The notes under the pieces were generated by a model, which saw nothing but the letters and a program-made list of their open reading frames with translations, was not told where the DNA came from and did no database searches. A DNA stretch of 64,000 bases, taken from NCBI GenBank assembly GCA_017532885.1, contig JAFXIS010000078.1, positions 1 to 64,000 on the forward strand, read 5' to 3'. A program made the position numbers and the translations under genes. The DNA comes from Alistipes sp. (GTDB lineage: Bacteria; Bacteroidota; Bacteroidia; Bacteroidales; Rikenellaceae). This document shows positions 50,347 to 57,151 of the stretch, one piece after another (position 1 is the first letter of the stretch; each line of letters begins with the position of its first letter).

Positions 50347-51741
50347 ATGAAGAATTTATTGCGCTTTTTTGTTGGAGGTTTGGTGCTGGGTGCCGTGGTG
50401 TGTTGTGCGCCGAAGAGTGACTCTGCGCCGGAGCAGAATCGTATAATTGTATTGGACCCCGGGCATTTTCATGCCGGATTGTTGCAGATGCATCGCATTG
50501 AGGGTATGTGCGATACGGTGAGTGTCTATGCTCCCGAAGGCCCGGAATTGGGCGGTTATCTTTATAATATCAACTACTACAACAACCGCAAGCATAACCC
50601 TACGCAATGGGTTGTTGAGCAATATGTCGGAGAAGATTATCTTGAGAAGATGCTCAGCGAAGCGGAGGGTAATACGATAGTGATTTCGGGCAATAATCAG
50701 AAGAAAACGCGCTATATTTACGAATCCATAAAAGCGGGTTACAATGTCTTGGCGGATAAGCCTATGGCAATCTCGAAGGAGGACTTTGCGTTGTTGGAGA
50801 AGTCCTACAAATTGGCCGAGAAGAAGGGTCTGGTGCTCTACGAACTTATGACCGAGCGATATGATATCTATAATGTTGTCGAGAAGGCGTTGTTGCACAA
50901 TAAGGAGGTTTTTGGCGAGCTGCTGAAGGGTACAAAGGATGAGCCTGCGGTGGAGATGGAGAGCGTACATTATTTCTGTCGCATATCATCGAGTGGTAAG
51001 GCCTCGTCACGCCCCGCGTGGTATTACGATGTCGAGCAGCAGGGTGAGGGTATCGCCGATGTTACGACACATCTTATCGACCTTGTGCAGTGGGGTTGCT
51101 TCCCTGATGAGAGCATTCGATATGGTAAGGATGTAGTCTTGACCGATGCTGAGCATTGGCCTACACTCGTTACGCTTGACGATTACAAACTCTCGACCCG
51201 CGCCGAGGCATTCCCCGAATATCTTCAGAAGGATATCAACGAGGAGGGTGTTTTGGAGGTTATGGCAAATGGAAAGCTGTCGTTCGAGATGAAGGGTGTG
51301 AATGTCGCCATTACGGTACATTGGCCCTTCCTCACTCCGCAGGGTGGCGGTGGCACTTCGCAGTCGATTAAGCGAGGCAGCCGCTCTACGATAGAGATTT
51401 TGCAGAGTGCCGAGACCGGCTATAAGAAGAATTTTTATGTTGTTCGCGCCGAGGGTGTCTGCGCCGAGGAGTTTGATGCAGCATTGCAAGGCGCAATTGC
51501 CGAGTTGAATGGCGAAAATCCCTATATTACTGTTACAGCCGAGGAGGGAGGCCGTTATCTTATTGAGTTCTCGGCAGAGAGCCGTAGTAGCCATGAAAAC
51601 CACTTCGGGCAGGTTGCTGCGAACTATTTCCGCTATATCAAGGAGCATAAAGCACCTCGCTGGGAGCGCGATAATGCCTTGTCGAAGTATTGGATTACAA
51701 CCGAAGGCGTAGCAGTGGCGAAGAGCAAAGATGAAAGATAA
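50347..51741 (+). CDS. Lipoprotein of the Gfo/Idh/MocA oxidoreductase family
   Basis: A 464-residue NAD(P)-dependent sugar oxidoreductase relative exported as a lipoprotein (signal peptide with Cys at 19 or 20, GAVVCCAPKSD). The Rossmann-like half holds IIVLDPGHFHAGLLQ, TIVISGNNQKKTRYI and GYNVLADKPMAI, the last carrying the family's xKP lysine, and the second half is a putative-oxidoreductase C-terminal domain (YYDVEQQGEGIADVTTHLIDLVQWG). The dinucleotide loop is unusual: GHFHAG replaces the common GxGxxG. The extreme C-terminus (AKSKDER) is encoded by a dispersed repeat. It heads a five-gene cluster with two more family members and an ApbE-like gene. Confidence 0.85.
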   Translation: MKNLLRFFVGGLVLGAVVCCAPKSDSAPEQNRIIVLDPGHFHAGLLQMHRIEGMCDTVSVYAPEGPELGGYLYNINYYNNRKHNPTQWVVEQYVGEDYLEKMLSEAEGNTIVISGNNQKKTRYIYESIKAGYNVLADKPMAISKEDFALLEKSYKLAEKKGLVLYELMTERYDIYNVVEKALLHNKEVFGELLKGTKDEPAVEMESVHYFCRISSSGKASSRPAWYYDVEQQGEGIADVTTHLIDLVQWGCFPDESIRYGKDVVLTDAEHWPTLVTLDDYKLSTRAEAFPEYLQKDINEEGVLEVMANGKLSFEMKGVNVAITVHWPFLTPQGGGGTSQSIKRGSRSTIEILQSAETGYKKNFYVVRAEGVCAEEFDAALQGAIAELNGENPYITVTAEEGGRYLIEFSAESRSSHENHFGQVAANYFRYIKEHKAPRWERDNALSKYWITTEGVAVAKSKDER

Positions 51742-51755
51742 AAGAGCAAAGATAG
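51721..51755. repeat. Dispersed purine-rich repeat, copy 3
   Basis: AAGAGCAAAGATGAAAGATA then AAAGAGCAAAGATAG, spanning the stop codon of the lipoprotein oxidoreductase gene; nearly identical to 2314-2350 (inverted) and related to 1054-1089. Confidence 0.6.
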
Positions 51756-51790
51756 TTTTATAAATATTACCCACTTTTCCAATTCTCTAA

Positions 51791-51798
51791 TAATTTTG
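51791..51798 (+). promoter_or_regulatory. -7 element of the ApbE-like gene
   Basis: TAATTTTG, 19 bases before the start codon. Confidence 0.5.
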
Positions 51799-51817
51799 AA
51801 TTTGAATTACTGCTCCT

Positions 51818-52624
51818 ATGCAAAAACCAATATCGGAATACTACCCCGAGCAGAGGGCATTTTATGCCTTGCATCCCGATATTATGGGTACGCGGTTCGA
51901 GATGATTCTCTACGACGACCGACGCGAGGAGTTGGAGCTATTGTGGCGGCAGATTGTCGAGCGATTAGAGGAGTGGCATGCGATGTTTAACCGCTTTGGT
52001 GCGGCGAGCGAGGTGGCGCGCTTAAACAACTGTCAAGATACGCTGTGGCATGCGGTGAGTGAGGAGTTGGGGCGCGTGTTGTGCATGTGTCGGGAGTATT
52101 GGCTTAAGACGGAACGACTATTCGATATTACGCGCCGAGATATGAGCCTTGTGGAGATAGACGAGGGACAGATGCGGAAGTATAAGTCGGATGTGACGCT
52201 CGATTTGGGAGGTTTTGCCAAGGGATATGCGCTGTTGCAGGTGGAGGAGATGTTGAAGCGCCAGGGTATAAAGAGCGCGATTGTCGATTTTGGCCATAGC
52301 ACGATAATGACCATAGGCGTGAAGCCCGACGGTGAGGATTGGATGATTGGTCTGCCTTCGCCGTATGATGGTCGGGAGGTGGCGCGATTTGCGTTGCACG
52401 ACCAAACCCTCTCGACATCGGGAAATACTCCCTCGTATGTGGGGCATATAGTAAATCCGCGGAGTGGTGAGCAAATTTGCGATAGAGCGTTGAGTTGTAT
52501 CGTTGCCAAAAGCCCTTTGGATGCCGAGGTGCTGAGTACGGTGCAGATGATAGCCTCCGAAGAGCAGATGTCGCTCATAGCGGAAAATTTTGAAATTATT
52601 ACGGCTAAAAGATACGAATTATAA
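51818..52624 (+). CDS. ApbE-like FAD:protein FMN transferase
   Basis: ApbE enzymes transfer FMN from FAD to a Thr or Ser of target proteins such as RnfD and RnfG. The 268-residue product shows the family marks: an N-terminal MGTRFEMILYD strand, LDLGGFAKGYALLQVEEML (about 129-147), STSGNTPSYVGHIVNPRSGE near 206-225 and the TVQMI segment where other members have a divalent-metal aspartate site. It is shorter than typical ApbE (about 330 residues) and has no signal peptide or lipobox, whereas most ApbE proteins act outside the membrane. It lies between exported oxidoreductase genes, not with the rnf operon, so its targets are uncertain; a second, canonical ApbE may exist elsewhere in the genome. 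Confidence 0.82.
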   Translation: MQKPISEYYPEQRAFYALHPDIMGTRFEMILYDDRREELELLWRQIVERLEEWHAMFNRFGAASEVARLNNCQDTLWHAVSEELGRVLCMCREYWLKTERLFDITRRDMSLVEIDEGQMRKYKSDVTLDLGGFAKGYALLQVEEMLKRQGIKSAIVDFGHSTIMTIGVKPDGEDWMIGLPSPYDGREVARFALHDQTLSTSGNTPSYVGHIVNPRSGEQICDRALSCIVAKSPLDAEVLSTVQMIASEEQMSLIAENFEIITAKRYEL

Positions 52625-52627
52625 TAT

Positions 52628-53950
52628 ATGGAGGAGAATAAGAAGGTCGAAAAGGAGTTGAGCCGCCGCCAATTCTTCAAGGAGTTGGGGTATATGGCAG
52701 GAGGTGCTATGTTGCTCTCTATGCCGTGGCTCAAGTCGCAAACGCCCGAAAAATTGGAGGAGATTAAAGGCGATAAGGCGCGTGTTGCACTTATCGGTTG
52801 TGGCTCGCGAGGACAGTATCATCTTCATAATTTGAAGTTTATACCTCATGCCGAGGTTGTGGCTCTGTGCGATGATTATGAGCCTAACCTGAAAGCTGCC
52901 GCTGAGCTATGCCCCAACGCTCGCACATATAGCGATTATCGGGAACTGCTCGAAGCCAAGGATATCGATGGCGTAATTATCGCCACGCCGCTCAATTGGC
53001 ACGCCCCTATGGTTTTGGATGCTCTGGCGGCGGGTAAACATACCTTCTGTGAGAAGGCTATGGCGCGTACGATGAGCGAGTGTAGGGCGATATATGAGGC
53101 TTACAAGCGTACGGACAAGGCCCTTTATTTCTGCATGCAGCGAATGTACGACGAAAAGTATATCAAGGGCATGGAACGCATACATTCGGGTCTGATAGGC
53201 GACATTGTCGGTATGCGTTGCCATTGGTTCCGTAATGCCGATTGGCGCAGGCCTGTACCCTCGCCGGAATTGGAGCGCAGGATAAATTGGCGCCTGTATC
53301 GCGAATCGTCGGGCGGATTGATGACCGAACTCGCGTGCCACCAATTGGAGGTCTGCAATTGGGCTATGGAGCGCATGCCCGAGATGATTATGGGCTTGGG
53401 AGATATCGTCTTTTGGAAGGATGGTCGCGAGGTTTATGATAATGTGAATGTCATCTATCGCTATTCGGATGGTGTTAAGATAAATTACGAGTCGCTTATC
53501 TCGAATAAGTATAACGGCATGGAGGACCAGATTCTCGGTCATAAGGGTACGGTCGATATGACCAAGGGAATCTATTATTTGGAGGATGATAATCAATATT
53601 CGGGCATTCGTCAGCTGTTGCGTGAAACGCAGGAGAAGACCCTGGGTGCCATTCCTTCGGCAGGGCCAAGCTGGCGACCTGAAACTCGCAAGGAGTATAT
53701 GCCTCACTCGCTTGTCGAGGGTGCGGTGTCGGTCAATAGCGGTCAGAGTACAGTGGGTGCCGATAATGATGGCTCGGATGTTATCCTGTCGGCATTCTGT
53801 CAGTCGTGTCTTACGGGCGAGAAGGCTCAAAATGTTGTTGAGGAGGCTTACTGCTCGACGCTACTCTGCTTGCTGGGTAATCAGGCGATGGAGGAGTGTC
53901 GTACGATAAAATTCCCCGAGGAGTATAAAATACCATACATGAAATTTTAG
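52628..53950 (+). CDS. Exported Gfo/Idh/MocA oxidoreductase with Tat-type signal
   Basis: A 440-residue NAD(P)-dependent sugar oxidoreductase relative. The N-terminus has a twin-arginine-like signal (SRRQFFKELGYMAGGAMLLSMP, spanning about 11-32), consistent with export of a protein that carries its cofactor. The Rossmann fold is canonical (VALIGCGSRGQYHLHNLKF, about 53-71), followed by DIDGVIIATPLNWHAPM and the catalytic-lysine segment GKHTFCEKAMARTM near residue 140. It starts three bases after the ApbE-like stop and ends two bases before the small membrane protein, so all three are cotranscribed. Related enzymes act as GH109-type glycosidases or oxidise the C3 of glycosides; which applies here is not visible. 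Confidence 0.88.
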   Translation: MEENKKVEKELSRRQFFKELGYMAGGAMLLSMPWLKSQTPEKLEEIKGDKARVALIGCGSRGQYHLHNLKFIPHAEVVALCDDYEPNLKAAAELCPNARTYSDYRELLEAKDIDGVIIATPLNWHAPMVLDALAAGKHTFCEKAMARTMSECRAIYEAYKRTDKALYFCMQRMYDEKYIKGMERIHSGLIGDIVGMRCHWFRNADWRRPVPSPELERRINWRLYRESSGGLMTELACHQLEVCNWAMERMPEMIMGLGDIVFWKDGREVYDNVNVIYRYSDGVKINYESLISNKYNGMEDQILGHKGTVDMTKGIYYLEDDNQYSGIRQLLRETQEKTLGAIPSAGPSWRPETRKEYMPHSLVEGAVSVNSGQSTVGADNDGSDVILSAFCQSCLTGEKAQNVVEEAYCSTLLCLLGNQAMEECRTIKFPEEYKIPYMKF

Positions 53951-53952
53951 CT

Positions 53953-54222
53953 ATGAAGTTGGATAAAGTTATTTCGGTCATAACACTCCGCGATGTGGTG
54001 CGTGAGGTGGTGGTATTTGGCGCCTGCTTTTTGGTGGCGTTTGCATTGAGCATATATGCTGTTGTGCATTATCAGACGCAGTGGTCGGAACTCTATACAG
54101 ATATAGGTTTTACGGCTGCATTGGCAGCAATAATATATCTTGCACGCTGCGTGTTCAAGTGCTTGGCAATGGTTGCCTGTCGTGTGGTATGTAAAATAAG
54201 AAAATGCAAACAAAAAGCATAA
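53953..54222 (+). CDS. Small two-helix membrane protein
   Basis: An 89-residue protein that I do not recognise. Two hydrophobic helices (about 20-40, VVVFGACFLVAFALSIYAV, and about 51-75, IGFTAALAAIIYLARCVFKC) are joined by a short polar loop (HYQTQWSELYTD), and a cysteine-dotted basic tail follows (VCKIRKCKQKA). The gene sits two bases after one exported oxidoreductase and 12 bases before the next, which argues that it is real and functionally linked. It may anchor or supply the exported enzymes, but that is inference. Confidence 0.7.
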   Translation: MKLDKVISVITLRDVVREVVVFGACFLVAFALSIYAVVHYQTQWSELYTDIGFTAALAAIIYLARCVFKCLAMVACRVVCKIRKCKQKA

Positions 54223-54234
54223 AATAATAGAGAT

Positions 54235-55578
54235 ATGGTTTCAAGAAGAGATTTTCTAAAGCAGGCTTTTGCCGGTGCGGCAGCACTCTCGTTGGGCGGT
54301 GTAACATCTTCATTTGCAAATTCTTCGTACCAAAATGTTGCGGGAGCGAATGACCGTATCCGCATAGGTATTATAGGCGTAAATTCGCGTGGACGCGGCA
54401 TAGCAAAGGGTTTGTGTAAGTTGCCCGATTGCGAGATAACATATGTCTGCGATGTCGATTCGCGCGCTATCGAGCGTTGCCAAAATAGCGTAAGAAAGAT
54501 TACGGGTAAGGCTCCAAAGGGCGAGAGGGATTTGCGCGTGATGCTCCAAAAGGAGGATGTTGATGCAGTTATCATTGCTATGCCTGACCATTGGCACGCT
54601 CCGGCGGCTATTATGGCTATGCAGGCGGGTAAGCATGTATATTTGGAGAAACCTACGAGTCATAATCCCGCCGAGAATGAGTTGCTGATGCGTGCAGCGT
54701 TGAAATATGGCAAGGTTGTGCAGGTGGGTAACCAGCGCCGCTCGTGGCCCAATGTGCAGGCCGCTATTACTGAGATTCATGCCGGAAATATCGGTAAGGT
54801 GCGCTATGCCAAGTCGTGGTATGTCAATTCGCGCCCCTCGATTGGCGTGGGTAAGGTTGCTCCCGTGCCCGAATGGCTCGATTGGGATTTGTGGCAGGGC
54901 CCCGCTCCGCGTCGCGAGTATAAGGATAATATCGTGCATTATAATTGGCATTGGTTCTGGCATTGGGGTACGGGTGAGGCGCTGAATAATGGTACTCACT
55001 TCGTCGATTTGTTGCGCTGGGGCTTGCAGGTGGGCTATCCTACGAAGGTCGATTCTATCGGCGGTCGCTACCACTATCAGGACGATTGGGAAACTCCCGA
55101 TACGCAACTTATTACCTATCAGTTTGGCGACGAGGCCGCATGCTCGTGGGAAGGTCGTAGCTGTAATTCGCAACCCGTTGATAATCAAGGTTTGGGCGTT
55201 GCGTTCTATGGCGAAAAAGCTACGCTTTATCTCTCCGGCGGCAACGACTACAAGATTTGCGATATGAAGGGCAAAGTTATAAAGGATGTGCAGAGCCAGC
55301 TGCAATTCGAGGAGGGTAATTTGCTCAATCCCTCGGAGGCGCTCGATGCTTTCCATTTCCGTAACTGGTTTGACGCGATTCGTACGGGCGCGAAGCTCAA
55401 CTCCGATATTGTCGAGGCGTGTATCAGCACCCAGCTTGTGCAGTATGGTAATATCGCCCAGCGCGTGGGCCATTCACTTGATATCGACCCCGTCAGCGGC
55501 CGCATCCTGAATGCCGACCGCGAGGTAAATCAACTCTGGGGTCGCAAATACGAAAAAGGCTGGGAACCAAAGCTGTAA
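54235..55578 (+). CDS. Exported Gfo/Idh/MocA oxidoreductase with Tat-type signal
   Basis: A 447-residue member of the same family with a clean twin-arginine-like signal (SRRDFLKQAFAGAAALSLGG, residues 3-22). The Rossmann fold begins RIRIGIIGVNSRGRGIAKGL (about 40-59), with VDAVIIAMPDHWHAPA near 105 and the EKP motif in GKHVYLEKPTSHNP near 135. A tryptophan-rich C-terminal domain (HYNWHWFWHWGTGEALNNG) with the His-containing catalytic helix follows. It differs clearly from the other two paralogues in the window, so the three probably use different substrates or act in series. It ends the cluster, with a strong terminator after it. Confidence 0.9.
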   Translation: MVSRRDFLKQAFAGAAALSLGGVTSSFANSSYQNVAGANDRIRIGIIGVNSRGRGIAKGLCKLPDCEITYVCDVDSRAIERCQNSVRKITGKAPKGERDLRVMLQKEDVDAVIIAMPDHWHAPAAIMAMQAGKHVYLEKPTSHNPAENELLMRAALKYGKVVQVGNQRRSWPNVQAAITEIHAGNIGKVRYAKSWYVNSRPSIGVGKVAPVPEWLDWDLWQGPAPRREYKDNIVHYNWHWFWHWGTGEALNNGTHFVDLLRWGLQVGYPTKVDSIGGRYHYQDDWETPDTQLITYQFGDEAACSWEGRSCNSQPVDNQGLGVAFYGEKATLYLSGGNDYKICDMKGKVIKDVQSQLQFEEGNLLNPSEALDAFHFRNWFDAIRTGAKLNSDIVEACISTQLVQYGNIAQRVGHSLDIDPVSGRILNADREVNQLWGRKYEKGWEPKL

Positions 55579-55605
55579 GGACTCCCTGACCCCGAACTTT
55601 AGATA

Positions 55606-55639
55606 ATCGTCTTTCGCTTTGCGGAGGACGATTTTTTTT
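55606..55639 (+). terminator. Terminator of the oxidoreductase cluster
   Basis: 12-bp stem ATCGTCTTTCGC / GCGGAGGACGAT (two G-T wobbles), 3-base loop, followed by eight T. Confidence 0.88.
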
Positions 55640-55721
55640 AGCCTATAGATACTGATTCTTCTCATCCTATTTCTTGGTACGAAATATGCGCTTGGGGTTG
55701 GAAATCAATATCAAGTGAATT

Positions 55722-56792
55722 ATGACTAAAAAGAGTTTTGTTTTGGGTTTGGCGGCGATGTGCGGAGGTGTTATGCCGTCGTTTGCCTGTACAGGTATTT
55801 CGCTGCGCGCAAAGGATGGCAGCTATGTGCAGGCGCGCACTATCGAGGCGGCGGCAATGGCTTTAGAGAGCAATTATGTCGTTATTCCGCGCGGGCACGA
55901 GATGCAGTCGTTCACTCCCTCGGGTCGGAACGGCTTGCAGTTCAAGGCGCGCTATGGCGTTGTGGGACTGTCGGTTGTAAAGGAGGAGTTTATTGCCGAG
56001 GGAATCAACGAAGAGGGTCTGTCGGCGGGGTTGTTCTTCTTCCCGCAATATGGTGGTTATGAGCGATATGAGCCGTCGCAGAATGCTCGAACTTTGGGCG
56101 ACTTGCAGGTCGTAGGGTGGATTCTCGCGTCGTTTTCGACAATCGACGAAGTGAAGGCGGCTCTGCCCTCGGTGCGTATCGTGGGGTTGGACTCTTCGGC
56201 TGTGGTACATTGGCGCATAGGCGAGCGCTCGGGTCGTCAGGTTGTGATGGAGATAGTGGATGGAGTGCCTCATTTCTACGAAAACAAGGTGGGCGTTATA
56301 ACCAACGCTCCGGGGTTTGAGTGGCACTTGACAAACCTCAATAACTATGTGAACCTCTATCCCGGAAGTGCTCCCGAGCATCGCCTGTCGGACGAGGAGC
56401 TGCGCCCCATAGGCGGAAATTCGGGGTTCTTAGGTCTGCCGGGCGACGCGACGCCCCCATCGCGTTTCGTGCGAGCAGCATTTTATCGTGCTACGGCGCC
56501 ACAGCTGGCTACGGGGTATGAAACCGTGTTGCAGAGCTTCCACCTGCTTAATAATTTCGATGTGCCAATCGGTATTGAGCACCCTGCCGACAAGGTGCCC
56601 GATATAATAAGTGCTACGCAATGGACCTCGGCGATAGATTTAAGCAATAGGCGCGTGTATTACAAAACGATGTATAATAACTCGATTCGCTGCATCGACC
56701 TTGCAAAGATAGATTTCGAAAAGGTTGCTTATCAGGTGCATCCGTTGGATAACCTGAAACAACAGCCGATAGAGGAGATTGTGGTGGAGTGA
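55722..56792 (+). CDS. Exported choloylglycine-hydrolase-family amidase (bile salt or penicillin V type)
   Basis: Ntn-hydrolase of the linear amide C-N hydrolase family. The 356-residue precursor has a signal peptide ending PSFA, whose cleavage exposes the nucleophile Cys at residue 23 (CTGISLRAKDG), as seen in Gram-negative bile salt and penicillin V acylases. Further active-site candidates are the Arg of QARTIE (about 39), the Asn of GINEEGLSAG (about 94), the Asn of ITNAPGFEWHLTNLNNY (about 192) and the Arg of PSRFVRA (about 248). Bile salt hydrolases usually have Asp after the Arg-Thr-Met/Asn pair; here it is Glu, so the acyl substrate cannot be named. It is monocistronic between two terminators. 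Confidence 0.85.
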   Translation: MTKKSFVLGLAAMCGGVMPSFACTGISLRAKDGSYVQARTIEAAAMALESNYVVIPRGHEMQSFTPSGRNGLQFKARYGVVGLSVVKEEFIAEGINEEGLSAGLFFFPQYGGYERYEPSQNARTLGDLQVVGWILASFSTIDEVKAALPSVRIVGLDSSAVVHWRIGERSGRQVVMEIVDGVPHFYENKVGVITNAPGFEWHLTNLNNYVNLYPGSAPEHRLSDEELRPIGGNSGFLGLPGDATPPSRFVRAAFYRATAPQLATGYETVLQSFHLLNNFDVPIGIEHPADKVPDIISATQWTSAIDLSNRRVYYKTMYNNSIRCIDLAKIDFEKVAYQVHPLDNLKQQPIEEIVVE

Positions 56793-56838
56793 TTCCGGCA
56801 AAACATAAGGCTGTCTAACAAGATTTTTTCCGAAAGGC

Positions 56839-56877
56839 AAGAGGGTGTTCAAAAAAATATTGAATACTCTCTTTTTT
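56839..56877 (+). terminator. Terminator of the amidase gene
   Basis: A 14-bp stem (AAGAGGGTGTTCAA / TTGAATACTCTCTT, two G-T wobbles) with a T run. Confidence 0.85.
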
Positions 56878-57075
56878 ATGTCGTGTAAATGGATGTCTAA
56901 TTGTATATACAAATAGTCATTTTCGGTGTATATGTCGATTTGGATGTGGCTACTTGTGAAAAATAATAAAGTTGATAATTATATGTAACTATCATATAAT
57001 CAGTGTTTTATGTTTGAATGCCGATAAATGTAATTAAGGCTAAATAACTATACATATCAAAAATAATTGTAAATC

Positions 57076-57107
57076 TTTGTGCTGTTTGGAAATTAATTAT
57101 ATCTTTG
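57076..57107 (+). promoter_or_regulatory. Promoter of the mannose-metabolism operon
   Basis: TTTG at 57076-57079, 20 bases, TATCTTTG at 57100-57107. Operator boxes follow 11 bases later, much as at the PUL promoter. Confidence 0.7.
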
Positions 57108-57118
57108 TATTGTCTGAT

Positions 57119-57149
57119 ATGTCTAAACATATATTCGAAATGTAAACAT
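57119..57149. promoter_or_regulatory. Putative GntR operator boxes D and E
   Basis: ATGTCTAAACAT at 57119-57130 (core GTCTAAAC fits GTNTANAC, flanks extend to ATATGT/ACATAT) and ATGTAAACAT at 57140-57149. The centres are 20 bp apart, identical to the boxes at 17121-17152 in front of susC. Confidence 0.65.
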
Positions 57150-57151
57150 AT

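Larger units (their letters stand above)
56793..57151. other. Intergenic region with terminator and regulated promoter
   Basis: 359 bases without a gene. It contains the amidase terminator on the left, a low-GC stretch, and on the right the promoter and operator boxes of the mannose-metabolism operon. Confidence 0.6.

Noticed and set aside
50347..51741. PUL-linked GH109 assignment for the first oxidoreductase
   Set aside because: The coenzyme loop (GHFHAG) and C-terminal domain differ from GH109 enzymes, so only the broad family is claimed.
54310..55473. 387-codon open frame antisense to the third oxidoreductase
   Set aside because: The sense gene is an unmistakable Gfo/Idh protein; the antisense frame is a by-product of its codon bias.
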